DNA of 64,000 nucleotides from Rhodococcus sp. HM1 (GTDB lineage: Bacteria > Actinomycetota > Actinomycetes > Mycobacteriales > Mycobacteriaceae). The notes under the pieces are model-generated. The model was not told the origin of the DNA. It worked only from the letters and a program-made list of their open reading frames with translations, and searched no databases. The translations under genes were made by a program, and so were the position numbers. Positions 27,720 through 37,981 of the stretch are shown here, in pieces. The stretch lies in contig NZ_JALPTB010000011.1 of the NCBI RefSeq assembly GCF_023218075.1, positions 54,545 through 118,544 of the forward strand, read 5' to 3'. How positions within the stretch are numbered: position 1 is the first letter of the stretch; each line of letters begins with the position of its first letter.

Positions 27720-30700
27720 TGACGGCGCCGACCTCGCCGGCGACGGCGTTCGATCTGCTCGGTCCGCTGCCGCGCGGCACCACGGTGCTCGAGGCCAGCG
27801 CCGGCACCGGCAAGACCTACGCGATCGTCGGCCTGGCGACCCGATTCGTCGCCGAGGGCCACGCCGACCTGTCGGACCTGCTGCTCGTGACGTTCAGCCG
27901 CGCCGCCACCCAGGAACTGCGCGAACGCACCCGCGAACGGTTCGCGACCGTCGCGGCGGCGCTCGCCGACCCGGACAGCGCGCGGCGCAGCGCCGACGAG
28001 CTGATCCGGTATCTCGCCGAGGGCGACGTCGCTGCGCGCCGCACCCGGCTGCGTCAGGCCCTGTCGGATTTCGACTCCACCACCATCGCCACCACCCACG
28101 GCTTCTGCCAGCACATGCTCGACGAACTCGGCATCGCCGGGGAACGCGAACCCGACGTGGTGCTCGTCGAGGACGTCGACGACCTGACCACCGAGGTCGT
28201 CGCGGATCTGTATCTGCGCACCTACGGCCGGATCCCGAGCCCGCCGATCGGTCTCGCCGAGGCGACCGCCGCCGCCCGCGCCGCGATCTTCGATCCGCAG
28301 GCCGATCTCGTCCCGGAGGGCGCCGAGGGCACACCGGCAGGGGAGCGGGTCGCCTTCGCCCGCGCCGTGCGCACCGAGGTCGAACGCCGCAAACGCGCGG
28401 CGGGCGTGCGCGACTTCGACGACCAGCTCGCGTTGCTGCACCGGGTACTCGGCGACCCGGACCACGGCGAGGCGGCATGCCGGCGGATCCGGTCGCGGTT
28501 CGCGGTGGTGCTCGTCGACGAATTCCAGGACACCGACCCGAAGCAGTGGGAGATCCTGCGCCGCGCCTTCCACGGTCACACCACCCTCGTGCTCGTCGGC
28601 GATCCCAAGCAGGCGATCTACGCGTTCCGTGGGGCCGAGGTCCTCAGCTACCTCGAGGCCGTCGCGGTCGCCGACTGTCACCTGGAGCTGACGACCAACT
28701 GGCGCAGCGACGGCAACCTGCTCGCGGCGCTGAGGCAGCTGTACGGCGGTGCCGCCCTGGGGGATTCGCGGATCGTCGTGCACCCGGTCGATGCTGCGCG
28801 ACCGTCCACGCGCCTGACCGGGGCACCCCCGATTCGGTTGCGTTACCTGCCGCGGACCGGTGCCGGACCGTACGGCAGTTCCGGATTCCCCGCGGTCGGT
28901 GCGCTGCGGTCCCGGGTCGCGCGCGACGTCGCCGCGGACATCGTCCGCTTGCTCGACAGCGGCGCCGCCATCGATCACGGTCACGGCCCGCGCCGCATCG
29001 AACCGGGTGACATCGCGGTGCTGGTGCGCACCCACACCCAGGTGTCGCTGGTGTACGACGCGCTCGTGCGCACCGGCGTGCCGTGCGTGCTGGCCGGGGG
29101 TACCAGCGTGTTCGCGACCCCGGCCGCGCAGGACTGGCTGTGGGTGCTGCAGGCGATCGAACAGCCGCACCGATCCGACCGGGTGCGACTGGCCGCGCTG
29201 ACCCCGCTGCTCGGATATACCGTCGACGACGTCGACACCCGCGGCGACGAGCTTGTCGCCGAGGTCGGCAGCATGCTGCGTGAACTGGCCGCGGTGTTCG
29301 CCCGGTCCGGGTTCGCGGCGTTGTTCGAACAGCTCGCGACGCTGAGCCGGCTCGAAGCGCGGCTGCTCGCGACCGTGTCCGGCGAACGTGCCCTGACCGA
29401 CGTGCGGCACATCGCGCAGTTGCTCGATCGTGTTGCCGCCGAGGAGTTCCTGGGCCCGGCGGCACTGACCCGGTGGCTCGAGGAGCGCATACTGGATCCG
29501 CGTCCCGGGAGCACCGACCGCAGCCGCCGCCTCGACAGCGACGCCGCGGCCGTGCAGATCCTCACCGTGCACGGCAGCAAGGGGCTCGAATTCCCGGTCG
29601 TGTACGTGCCGTTCGGGTGGGACTCGGCGAAACACCCCAATCCCGATCCGTTGTTGCTGCACGAGGACGGCCGCCGCATCCTCGACGTCGGCGGCGAGGG
29701 CAGTCCCGGATACGGGCAGCGCCGCGCCCGGCACGACGAGGAGGCGGCCGGGGAGGAACTGCGGCTGCTGTACGTCGCGCTGACCCGCGCACGCAACCAT
29801 CTCGCGCTGTGGTGGGCGCCGTCCTTCGGCACCGGGTCGTCGCCGCTGCACCGCATGCTCGCCGGTCGCGTCGACGGCACCGCCGATCTCGTGCCGAACG
29901 TGAAGATCCCCGCCGATGCGGTCGTCGCCGAGCAGTTCGCGGCGTGGGCCGAACGATCCGACGGACTGATCGTGACCGAACCGGTCGCGCCCGGCCCGAT
30001 CGCCGTGCCGACGTGGAGCCCCGAGCGGGATCGTGACGACGCCCTCGCCGCCGCCCGGTTCGACCGGACCCTCGACGAATACTGGCGTCGCACTTCCTAT
30101 TCGGCGCTGACCGCCTCCGCGCACGAACATCCCGGTGTGGCAAGTGAAGTCGAGACGCCGGACAAGGACGACGAACCGGAGGAGCCGCCGCTGCCGACCG
30201 GCGGACCGGAACCGGTGCCGGGCGTGGCCGGCACCGAGTCGCCGATGAACGGGTTGCCCGGCGGCACCGTGTTCGGCACCCTCGTGCACGCCGTCCTCGA
30301 GGTCGTGGACACCGCCGCCGCCGACCTCGACGCCGAACTGCTCAATCGATGCCGCGAGGTGATCGTCGCGCAGCACTCGGATGTCGAGCCGGCGGCCCTG
30401 GCCGCGGCCCTGACGCCGGTGCTGCACACCCCGCTCGGTGCCCTCGGCACGACCCTCGCCGGGATCGCGCCGTCGGATCGGTTGGCGGAGCTGGACTTCG
30501 AACTGCCGCTCGCCGGCGGCGACAATCCGGTCTCCACGATCGTGACGCTCGACGCGGTCGGTGCGCTGCTGCGCCGGCACCTGCCCGCCGACGACCCGAT
30601 GCGGCCCTACGCGGAGCTGGTGCGGACCCTCGAGCCGATTCCGTTGCGCGGCTACCTCACGGGCAGTATCGACGCGGTGCTGCGGGTGTCCGGTGAGCGG

Positions 30701-31039
30701 GGCGGTCGTTACGTCATCGTCGACTACAAGACGAACCGACTGGCACCCGACGAGGTGCTGACCACCGAGCACTACACCCGCGACCGGATGGCCGCGGAGA
30801 TGCTGCGCGCCCACTATCCGATGCAGGCGCTGCTGTATTCGGTTGCGCTGCATCGGTATCTGCGGTGGCGACTGCCCGGCTACGATCCGGCCGTGCACCT
30901 CGGGGGAGCGCAGTATCTGTTCGTGCGCGGCATGGTCGGGCCGGACACGCCGGCGGGAGTCGGCGTGTTCGACTGGACGCCCCCGGCTGCCCTCGTCACC
31001 GAACTGTCCGACCTGCTCGCCGGAAAGGCCCAACCGTGA
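27719..31039 (+). CDS. recB: Exodeoxyribonuclease V subunit beta (RecB)
   Basis: A 1106-residue 3'-5' helicase and nuclease. A Walker A motif (EASAGTGKTYA) lies near residues 25-33, followed by LLLVTFSRAATQELRERTRE. Walker B is VVLVDEFQDTDPKQW, and late helicase motifs include TVHGSKGLEFPVVY and LLYVALTRARN. The C-terminal nuclease domain has GSIDAVLRV and VIVDYKTNRL with the catalytic Asp ~1001 and Lys. It overlaps recC by one base and recD by four, so the three subunits are made from one message. Confidence 0.96.
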   Translation: MTAPTSPATAFDLLGPLPRGTTVLEASAGTGKTYAIVGLATRFVAEGHADLSDLLLVTFSRAATQELRERTRERFATVAAALADPDSARRSADELIRYLAEGDVAARRTRLRQALSDFDSTTIATTHGFCQHMLDELGIAGEREPDVVLVEDVDDLTTEVVADLYLRTYGRIPSPPIGLAEATAAARAAIFDPQADLVPEGAEGTPAGERVAFARAVRTEVERRKRAAGVRDFDDQLALLHRVLGDPDHGEAACRRIRSRFAVVLVDEFQDTDPKQWEILRRAFHGHTTLVLVGDPKQAIYAFRGAEVLSYLEAVAVADCHLELTTNWRSDGNLLAALRQLYGGAALGDSRIVVHPVDAARPSTRLTGAPPIRLRYLPRTGAGPYGSSGFPAVGALRSRVARDVAADIVRLLDSGAAIDHGHGPRRIEPGDIAVLVRTHTQVSLVYDALVRTGVPCVLAGGTSVFATPAAQDWLWVLQAIEQPHRSDRVRLAALTPLLGYTVDDVDTRGDELVAEVGSMLRELAAVFARSGFAALFEQLATLSRLEARLLATVSGERALTDVRHIAQLLDRVAAEEFLGPAALTRWLEERILDPRPGSTDRSRRLDSDAAAVQILTVHGSKGLEFPVVYVPFGWDSAKHPNPDPLLLHEDGRRILDVGGEGSPGYGQRRARHDEEAAGEELRLLYVALTRARNHLALWWAPSFGTGSSPLHRMLAGRVDGTADLVPNVKIPADAVVAEQFAAWAERSDGLIVTEPVAPGPIAVPTWSPERDRDDALAAARFDRTLDEYWRRTSYSALTASAHEHPGVASEVETPDKDDEPEEPPLPTGGPEPVPGVAGTESPMNGLPGGTVFGTLVHAVLEVVDTAAADLDAELLNRCREVIVAQHSDVEPAALAAALTPVLHTPLGALGTTLAGIAPSDRLAELDFELPLAGGDNPVSTIVTLDAVGALLRRHLPADDPMRPYAELVRTLEPIPLRGYLTGSIDAVLRVSGERGGRYVIVDYKTNRLAPDEVLTTEHYTRDRMAAEMLRAHYPMQALLYSVALHRYLRWRLPGYDPAVHLGGAQYLFVRGMVGPDTPAGVGVFDWTPPAALVTELSDLLAGKAQP

Positions 31040-32910
31040 TCGATGTCCTGGTGGCCCAGCGCGGCAAAGGCGCCCTGCGCGCGTTCAACGAGGCCGGGGT
31101 GCTCGCCGCCGCGGACGTCCACGTCGCGCTGCGACTGGCGAGCCTCGGCGCCGAACCCGACGAAGACGTGCACCTGGCCACCGCGCTGGCCGTGCGGGCC
31201 GTGCGGTCCGGGTCCGTGTGCCTGGACCTGACCCGGTTGCGGGACGTCGGCGTCGACGAGAACGCCGAGGTGGACCCGGCCACGCTGCCCTGGCCGGACG
31301 ACGACGCCGTGATCGCGGCTCTGCGGCGCAGCCCCCTGATCACCGGATCCCCGACCGGTCCCCTGCGCCCGCTGCGGCTGGTCGACACCGATGCGGGGCC
31401 GCTGCTGTACCTGGACCGCTACTTCCGGCAGGAGCAGACCGTGCGGCGCGCGCTGGACGCGCGATCCCGCGACTACCCGGACGTCGACGAGGCCCTGCTG
31501 GTACGGCGGCTCGACGAACTGTTCCGTGACCCGGCCGACCCGTCCCGGCCGTCGTCGGCACCGGACCGTCAGCGGGTGGCCGCCGCGCTCGCCGCCACCC
31601 ACTGGACCACCGTCATCGCCGGTGGACCCGGCACCGGCAAGACGCACACCGTCGCGCGGATCCTCGCGCTGCTCACCTCGCTGCACGGGCCCGGCGTGCG
31701 GATCGGTCTGGCGGCCCCGACCGGCAAGGCCGCGGCACGGCTGCAGGAATCGGTGCGCGACCAGGCCGGGCCGCTCGGGCTCGCACCCGACGTCACCGCC
31801 ATGACACTGCACCGCATGCTCGGCTGGCAGCGGGGACGCACCCGCTTCCGCTACCACGCCGGCAACCACCTGCCGTTCGACGCGATCGTCGTCGACGAAA
31901 CCTCCATGGTGTCGCTGACGATGATGAGCTGCCTGCTCGAAGCGGTCCGGCCCGACACCCGGCTCGTGCTCGTCGGCGACCCCGACCAGCTCACGTCCGT
32001 CGACGCCGGTGCGGTCCTCGCGGATCTGGTGGCGCGGCCCGTCACCGGCACACCGAACCCCGTGTTCGTGAACATCGCCGCCCGCGACCTGACCGCCGCC
32101 GACGATCCGGCCGAAGCCGCCTTCTCGGCCGGCGAACGGGAACGACTGCGCGGCAGCGTGGTTCGCCTCAGCCGCGGCAGAAGGTTCGGTGGGGACATCG
32201 CCACACTCGCGGTCGCGGTGCGCGACGGCGACGACGACGAGACGATGCGCATCCTGCTCAGCGGCGTGCCCGAGGTGACCTTCCACGCCCCCGGCGACCT
32301 GACCGCCCTGCACGACGACGTGGTCCGGTCCGCCGAGGAGGTCACCGCGGCGGCGGTCGCGGGGGACGCCCACACCGCGCTGGCCCGGTTCGAGACGCAC
32401 CGGCTGCTGTGCGCGCACCGCGACGGCCCGTACGGCGTGCAGCACTGGGCGCGGCAGGCGATGGAATGGATCGGGGCGTCCTCCGGTCGCAGGCTCGACC
32501 CCGATCGCTGGTATCCGGGGCAGCCGCTGATGGTCACCGCGAACGACCACGACCTGCGCATCTACAACGGCGACACCGGGGTCGTGGTGCGCCGTGAGGA
32601 CGACGCGCTGGTCGCGGCGTTCGCGCGCGGCAAGGACCCGTTCCTGCTGCACCCGAGTCACCTGTCGGCGGTGCAGACGGTGTACGCGATGACGATCCAC
32701 CGCAGCCAGGGCAGCCAGTACGACACCGTGTCGGTGGTGCTGCCCGACGAGACCTCGTCGCTGCTGACGCGGGAGTTGCTGTACACCGCCATCACCCGCG
32801 CCCGGAAACGCGTGCGCATCATCGGCACCGAGGCCGCCGTGCGCGCCGGAGTGGGACGCCAGGTGCTGCGCGCGAGCGGGTTGCGTCGCACTCTCCTCAC
32901 CGAGAGCTGA
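31036..32910 (+). CDS. recD: Exodeoxyribonuclease V subunit alpha (RecD)
   Basis: A 624-residue 5'-3' helicase subunit. It has an N-terminal RecD domain, then Walker A AGGPGTGKTHT (~195-205), LAAPTGKAAARLQES, Walker B IVVDETSMVSL, LVLVGDPDQL, and the final UvrD-like box YAMTIHRSQGSQYDTV with YTAITRARKRV. GTG 31036 overlaps the recB stop (GTGA). It is intact, so a full RecBCD complex is expected. Confidence 0.95.
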   Translation: MIDVLVAQRGKGALRAFNEAGVLAAADVHVALRLASLGAEPDEDVHLATALAVRAVRSGSVCLDLTRLRDVGVDENAEVDPATLPWPDDDAVIAALRRSPLITGSPTGPLRPLRLVDTDAGPLLYLDRYFRQEQTVRRALDARSRDYPDVDEALLVRRLDELFRDPADPSRPSSAPDRQRVAAALAATHWTTVIAGGPGTGKTHTVARILALLTSLHGPGVRIGLAAPTGKAAARLQESVRDQAGPLGLAPDVTAMTLHRMLGWQRGRTRFRYHAGNHLPFDAIVVDETSMVSLTMMSCLLEAVRPDTRLVLVGDPDQLTSVDAGAVLADLVARPVTGTPNPVFVNIAARDLTAADDPAEAAFSAGERERLRGSVVRLSRGRRFGGDIATLAVAVRDGDDDETMRILLSGVPEVTFHAPGDLTALHDDVVRSAEEVTAAAVAGDAHTALARFETHRLLCAHRDGPYGVQHWARQAMEWIGASSGRRLDPDRWYPGQPLMVTANDHDLRIYNGDTGVVVRREDDALVAAFARGKDPFLLHPSHLSAVQTVYAMTIHRSQGSQYDTVSVVLPDETSSLLTRELLYTAITRARKRVRIIGTEAAVRAGVGRQVLRASGLRRTLLTES

Positions 32911-32928
32911 CCGTCGCGAAGACCTGGC

Positions 32929-34236
32929 TCACGCCGACGGATTGGGGCGCACGAACCGTTCGTCGATCTCGTCGACCGACCGCGCACCCGTCAACGCCAC
33001 GGTGAGGTCGAACTCGGCGATCACGTTGCGGATCACCTCCTCGACCCCGCGCTGCCCCGCGAGCGCCAGCCCGTACATGTAGGGCCGGCCGAGCAGCACC
33101 GCGTCGGCGCCGAGCGCGAGCGCGACGAATATGTCTGCGCCGCTTCGAATTCCGCTGTCCAGCAGGAGAGTCGGTCCCCGCCCGACCGCGGCCCGGATGT
33201 CGAGGAGCGCATCGAGCGAAGCGAGCGAACCGTCGATCTGGCGGCCGCCGTGATTCGACACCACGATCGCGTCCACACCGAGATCGACGGCGCGGCGCGC
33301 ATCGTCGGGATGCAGAATCCCCTTGAGCACGACCGGCAACCGGGTGCGGTCGCGCAGCGTCGCCAGATGATCCCAGCTCAGGCCCGGATTGGAGTAGATC
33401 TCGAGGAACGTTTCCGCGGCGGCACGCGGCACGGGGGAGCGCAGGTTGTCGAGGAACCGGCCCGGATGGTTGCGGGTCATCGCCAGCAGCGTGCGGATCG
33501 CACCCAACGTGATGTCGGGCCGCTCCGCGACCGTCTCGCGTGCCGCGTCGATCCGCCGCCGCACGATGTCGCGGAAACGCGGATCGGACGTGTACTGGGC
33601 GATGCCCTCGCCACGCGCGAACGGCAGCGAACCGAGATTCAGATCCTGCGGACGCCACCCCAGCACGGTCGTGTCGAGGGTGACGACGACGGCCTCCGCG
33701 CCGATCGTCTCGGCCCGGTGCAGCAGGCTGTCGACGAGGTCCTCGTCCGAGCTCCAGTACAGCTGGAACCAGCGCGGTGCGTCGCCCATCGCGGCGGCGC
33801 AGTCCTCCATCGGCGTGCAGCCCTGGTTGGAGAAGATGTACGGCACCCCCGTGGCCGCGGCGGCCCGCGCGATCGCCAGGTCGCTGTCGGGGGCCATCAA
33901 CGCGCCCGCACCGACCGGTGCGAGCAGCAGCGGCGACGACAACGCGGTGTTCACCACCGTGGTGCCGAGGTCGCGTTCGGTGACGCCGTGCGCCATGCGC
34001 GGCACGATCGCCCACCGGTCGAACGCGCGCCGGTTGTTGCGCATCGTGCGGCCCTCACCGGCACCTCCCGCGACGTACGCCCAGGCACGCTTCGAACTGG
34101 CCCGGCGCGCGGCGCGCTCCAGATCGGCGAAGTTCGTCGGGACGGCCGGGCGGCGGCCGAGCGCCCCGTCGCGGTAGACGACACCCTGACGTTCCCGGCC
34201 GGGACCTGCGGCGGGGGAGGCGGCGATTTCGGTCAC
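32929..34236 (-). CDS. FMN-dependent alpha-hydroxy-acid oxidase (lactate 2-monooxygenase-like)
   Basis: A 435-residue TIM-barrel flavoprotein. The catalytic His lies in IVVSNHGGRQIDGSLASL, and FMN-binding segments include LLLAPVGAGALM and LLLDSGIRSGADIF. The insert VTLDTTVLGWRPQDLNLG and the N-terminal NNRRAFDRWAIVPRM match lactate 2-monooxygenase relatives better than glycolate oxidase or LldD. Expected chemistry is oxidation (perhaps oxidative decarboxylation) of an L-2-hydroxy acid. It is convergent with recD. It is the downstream neighbour of a DNA ligase gene but has no evident functional tie. Confidence 0.87.
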   Translation of the reverse strand: MTEIAASPAAGPGRERQGVVYRDGALGRRPAVPTNFADLERAARRASSKRAWAYVAGGAGEGRTMRNNRRAFDRWAIVPRMAHGVTERDLGTTVVNTALSSPLLLAPVGAGALMAPDSDLAIARAAAATGVPYIFSNQGCTPMEDCAAAMGDAPRWFQLYWSSDEDLVDSLLHRAETIGAEAVVVTLDTTVLGWRPQDLNLGSLPFARGEGIAQYTSDPRFRDIVRRRIDAARETVAERPDITLGAIRTLLAMTRNHPGRFLDNLRSPVPRAAAETFLEIYSNPGLSWDHLATLRDRTRLPVVLKGILHPDDARRAVDLGVDAIVVSNHGGRQIDGSLASLDALLDIRAAVGRGPTLLLDSGIRSGADIFVALALGADAVLLGRPYMYGLALAGQRGVEEVIRNVIAEFDLTVALTGARSVDEIDERFVRPNPSA

Positions 34237-34311
34237 GGGTTCTCCTCTCGGGGCGCACGCACATCGACGACGGTAACCGCGACCCGCGGCCGGGAATCGG
34301 CATTCGGCCGT

Positions 34312-35826
34312 TTACCGGGACGGCAGCAGCGCGCGCACCGCGTCGATGGTGTCCGCGTCGGCGGCGTCCTTGTCCGGCCGGTACCGCAGCACCCGCGCGA
34401 ACCGCAGCGCCACCCCGCCGGGATAACGCGGGCTGACCTGCACCCCGTCGAGTTCGATCTCGACGACCAGCTCGGGACGCAGGTAGACGGTGTGCGCGTC
34501 GCGGGCACGTTCGCGGCGCGGGAACTCCTCGGTCTGCCAGCGCAGCAGCTCGTCGGTCAGGCCCTTGAACGTCTTGCCGACCATGACCGGTTCGCCGCCG
34601 TCGGGGTCGCGGGCGCCCAGGTGCAGGTTCGACAGGTATCCGGTGCGCCGGCCGTAGCCCCACTCGGCGCCGAGTACCACCAGGTCCAGCGTGTGTTCGG
34701 GTTTGACCTTGAGCCAGGTGCGGCCACGCCGTCCGGCCGCGTATGGGTCGGTGAGGGACTTGACCATCACACCCTCATGGCCGTCGGCCAGGGCAGCGTC
34801 GAAGTGCGCTGCTGCCGCCTCCGGATTGGGCTCGATCAGGGACGGGATCCGGTACGGCGCTGCGACCGTGTCGAGGGCGGCGATCCGGTCCGTGAGCGGG
34901 GCGTCGAGCAGATCGGTGCCGTCCAGATGCAGGCAGTCGAAGAAGTACGGGTGCAGCAGCAGGTCGTGGGCGCTCGCCGCGCCGAACCGGCTCATCGTCT
35001 CCTGGAACGGGCGCGGTCGTCCGCTGTCGGTCAGCGCCAGGGTTTCGCCGTCGAGCACGACACTCGAACACGGCAGTGCCGCAACCAGTTCGACGAGCTC
35101 GGGCACGCTCGACGTGATGTCGCGCAACGTGCGGGTGTAGACGCGGACGTCGTCGCCGTGCCGGTGCACCTGGATGCGGGCGCCGTCCAATTTGTACTCG
35201 ACGCTCACTACCGGGCCGAGCTGGGTGAGCGCCTCGGCGAGCGACCCGGCGGGGGAGGCGAGCATCGGCCGGACCGGCCGGCCCACCTCGAGCCGGAACA
35301 CACCCAGCGCCTCCACACCGCCCGCGAGCGCGGCCGCCGCGGTCGCGGGGAGGCGGCCCGACAACATGAACGCGCGGCGCACCGCATCGACCGGTACCGA
35401 CGAGGCCGCGGCGACGGCGTCGGTCATCACCCCTTCCAGCGCGCCCTGCCGCAGATCGCCGGTGAGCAGGCGGACCAGGAACTGCTGCTCTTCCGCGGTC
35501 GCGGCACCGAACAAGGAGGTCAGCAGCATGCGGCGGCGTTCCGTGGAGCCCGCGCCGGTGGTCGCGGCGAGGGTGGTGAAGGTCGCGTCGACGTCACCGA
35601 CCGACAGGGTCGGCTCGGGTGCCGGGTCGATCTGCAGGCCGGTGAGGGTGCGCCACCCGACGCCGATCCGGCCCTGCCGCACCTCGCCCGACAGCCACGC
35701 GACGACCGGTTCCACCTCGTCCGGGTCCAGGTCGGCCAGCAGCTCCCGCAGCAGCGCGACCTTCTCCCGCCGTGAGCGGGTGGCACCCACGGCGTCCGAC
35801 ACGGCGACGATCCGGGACACACGCAC
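34312..35826 (-). CDS. ligB: ATP-dependent DNA ligase (LigB type)
   Basis: A 504-residue ligase. It has an N-terminal alpha-helical DNA-binding domain (~1-185), then the adenylation domain with nucleophile Lys212 in EYKLDGARIQVHR. Motif III is FFDCLHLDG, and motifs IV/V are GHEGVMVKSL and GRTWLKVKP. The OB domain ends the protein. It matches the mycobacterial LigB class of ATP-dependent ligases that act as accessory repair enzymes, the main ligase being NAD-dependent LigA elsewhere. The start is GTG 35826; a nearby in-frame GTG is possible. Confidence 0.93.
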   Translation of the reverse strand: MRVSRIVAVSDAVGATRSRREKVALLRELLADLDPDEVEPVVAWLSGEVRQGRIGVGWRTLTGLQIDPAPEPTLSVGDVDATFTTLAATTGAGSTERRRMLLTSLFGAATAEEQQFLVRLLTGDLRQGALEGVMTDAVAAASSVPVDAVRRAFMLSGRLPATAAAALAGGVEALGVFRLEVGRPVRPMLASPAGSLAEALTQLGPVVSVEYKLDGARIQVHRHGDDVRVYTRTLRDITSSVPELVELVAALPCSSVVLDGETLALTDSGRPRPFQETMSRFGAASAHDLLLHPYFFDCLHLDGTDLLDAPLTDRIAALDTVAAPYRIPSLIEPNPEAAAAHFDAALADGHEGVMVKSLTDPYAAGRRGRTWLKVKPEHTLDLVVLGAEWGYGRRTGYLSNLHLGARDPDGGEPVMVGKTFKGLTDELLRWQTEEFPRRERARDAHTVYLRPELVVEIELDGVQVSPRYPGGVALRFARVLRYRPDKDAADADTIDAVRALLPSR

Positions 35827-35945
35827 AGTCCGACGGTAGCCGCGTCCGGGCGGTGGGGATCGATATTCGATCCGGACGGACGACGGTGCCCTCTCGGGGA
35901 GGCGCGGGTTTTCAAAGCGTCGCAGCGGTGGGATCCTCGGAATCG

Positions 35946-37385
35946 GTGAGGGCGGTGGACTGGTTCGATGCGGACGGTTACACGTGGGGCCGGTTGTTCT
36001 TCACGCGGGGACTCGCGGCCCTGTACTTCGTCGCGTTCCTGGTGGCGTTCAACCAGTTCCGGGCGCTGCTCGGGTCCGATGGGCTGCTCCCCATTCCGGA
36101 CTTCGTGCGGGCGGTGCCGTTCCGGCGGTCGCCGAGCCTGTTCCATTGGCACTATTCGGACCGGTTCTACGCCGCGGTCGCGGCGATCGGGGCGGTGCTC
36201 GCCGCCGCCACGATCCTCGGGGTCACGGACCTGCTGCCGCTGCCGTTGACGATGCTCGTGTGGTTCGTCCTGTGGGCGCTGTACCTGTCCATCGTCAACG
36301 TCGGGCAGGTGTGGTACTCGTTCGGCTGGGAGTCGTTGCTGCTCGAGGCGGGTGTACTCGCGATCTTCCTGGGCAATACGGAGATCGCGCCGCCGTTCGT
36401 CGTGCTGATCCTGTTGCGGTGGCTGCTGTTCCGCCTCGAGTTCGGAGCGGGTCTGATCAAGATGCGCGGCGACCGCTGCTGGCGGGACCTGACGTGCCTG
36501 TACTACCACCACGAGACCCAGCCGATGCCCGGCCCGTTCAGCTGGTATTTCCATCGCCTGCCGCGACCGCTGCACAAGGTGGAGGTCCTCGGCAACCACT
36601 TCACGCAGCTCGTCGTGCCGTTCGGGTTGTTCCTGCCGCAACCGGTCGCCGGGATCGCCGCCGGGATCATGATCGTCACCCAGTTGTGGCTGGTGGCCAG
36701 CGGCAACTTCTCGTGGTTGAACTGGATGGCGATCATCCTCGGGCTGTCCGTGATACCGAATGCGGCCTACGACCTGGTGTTGCCTTTCGGCGCCCCCGGC
36801 GGCCACAAGGACACACCAGCGGCCTTCACTGCGGCCGCATTGGCCCTGGCCGCCGTGGTGGTGGTGCTGAGCTACCAGCCGATCCGGAACATGGCGTCGG
36901 GCAAGCAGAAGATGAACGCCAGCTTCAACAAGTGGCATTTCGTCAACACCTACGGCGCGTTCGGCAGCGTGACGCGGGTGCGACGCGAGGTCGTCGTCGA
37001 AGGCACCTCCGATGCGACGATCGGCCACGACACGGAATGGAAGGAATACGAATTCAAGGGCAAGCCGGGCGACCTGCGGCGCCGACCCCGCCAGTTCGCG
37101 CCCTACCATCTGAGGCTGGACTGGCTCATGTGGTTCGCCGGGATCTCCCGGGACTACGCGGCCGCCTGGTTCCCGCAGCTCATGGCGAAACTGCTCAGCA
37201 ACGACAAGCACGTTCTGAAGCTGCTGCGGCACAACCCGTTCCCGGACGAACCGCCGCGCTTCGTGCGCGCCCGCCTGTACCGGTACCGGTTCACCACCCG
37301 CGCGCAGCGGCGTGCGACGGGTGAGTGGTGGGAGCGGAGCCTGATCGGCGAGTTCTTCTACCCGGCCGAGCTCGTCGACCGATGA
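35946..37385 (+). CDS. Lipase maturation factor family membrane protein
   Basis: A ~479-residue multi-pass protein (about nine helices). The LMF1-type signature is visible: WFDADGYTWGRLFFTRGLAALYF, LRWLLFRLEFGAGLIKMRGDRCWRDLTCLYYHHETQPMP and RLDWLMWFAGISRDYAAAW. The C-terminal third is soluble and contains the family block FVNTYGAFGSVTRVRREV. In animals LMF1 helps lipases fold in the ER; the bacterial role is not known. Start is uncertain between GTG 35946 and nearby GTGs; AGGATC-like spacing is weak for each. Confidence 0.83.
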   Translation: MRAVDWFDADGYTWGRLFFTRGLAALYFVAFLVAFNQFRALLGSDGLLPIPDFVRAVPFRRSPSLFHWHYSDRFYAAVAAIGAVLAAATILGVTDLLPLPLTMLVWFVLWALYLSIVNVGQVWYSFGWESLLLEAGVLAIFLGNTEIAPPFVVLILLRWLLFRLEFGAGLIKMRGDRCWRDLTCLYYHHETQPMPGPFSWYFHRLPRPLHKVEVLGNHFTQLVVPFGLFLPQPVAGIAAGIMIVTQLWLVASGNFSWLNWMAIILGLSVIPNAAYDLVLPFGAPGGHKDTPAAFTAAALALAAVVVVLSYQPIRNMASGKQKMNASFNKWHFVNTYGAFGSVTRVRREVVVEGTSDATIGHDTEWKEYEFKGKPGDLRRRPRQFAPYHLRLDWLMWFAGISRDYAAAWFPQLMAKLLSNDKHVLKLLRHNPFPDEPPRFVRARLYRYRFTTRAQRRATGEWWERSLIGEFFYPAELVDR

Positions 37386-37446
37386 GTTTTCCCGCGCCGC
37401 GGGGTCTGTGTAGGCGACGATGGAAACCCGAGACGAGGAGAAACCG

Positions 37447-37920
37447 ATGCCCGCGATCACCCCGTGGCTGTGGTTCGACATGAACGCGCAGGAAGCAGCC
37501 GAGTACTACATCACGGTGTTCCCCAATTCGCGCATTCTGAAGGTCACTCCCTATCCCGAGGACTCACCGGTTCCGGCGGGCACCGCCCTGACCGTCGAGT
37601 TCGAACTCGACGGCACCCGGTTCGGCGGGCTCAACGGTGGTCCCCAGTTCCGGTTCAACGAGGCCGTGTCGTTCGCGATCGACTGCGCCGACCAGGACGA
37701 GGTGGACCACTATTGGGACGCCCTCACCGCCGACGGCGGCGAGGAATCGCAGTGCGGATGGCTGAAGGACAGGTTCGGGGTGTCCTGGCAGGTGGTGCCG
37801 CGCAGGCTCGGGGAACTGATGTCCGACCCGGATCTGGGAGTCGTGCAGCGGGTCAGCGACGCGCTGATGAAGATGCACAAGATCGAGGTGCCGGTGCTCG
37901 AGGAGGCGGCGCGCGTCTGA
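37447..37920 (+). CDS. VOC protein of the 3-demethylubiquinone methyltransferase-like (PhnB) type
   Basis: A 157-residue protein with the pattern PAITPWLWFDMNAQEAAEYYITVFPNS, FELDGTRFGGLNGGPQF, and GWLKDRFGVSWQVVPRRLGELM. This subgroup is often annotated as demethylubiquinone methyltransferase, but no methyltransferase motif is present. ATG 37447 has GAGGAG upstream. Confidence 0.85.
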   Translation: MPAITPWLWFDMNAQEAAEYYITVFPNSRILKVTPYPEDSPVPAGTALTVEFELDGTRFGGLNGGPQFRFNEAVSFAIDCADQDEVDHYWDALTADGGEESQCGWLKDRFGVSWQVVPRRLGELMSDPDLGVVQRVSDALMKMHKIEVPVLEEAARV

Positions 37921-37981
37921 ACGTGCCGGGTGTCATCCGGGCCGGGTGTCGTGCGGGAGGACGGGAAACGGGGGCGAGCGG

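Noticed and set aside
27563..31033. 1156-codon minus-strand open frame over recB
   Set aside because: Antisense shadow of recB; the translation is Gln/Arg/His-rich without domains.
33250..35775. 841-codon plus-strand open frame opposite the FMN oxidase and DNA ligase
   Set aside because: It spans two real minus-strand genes and their spacer; no recognisable protein.
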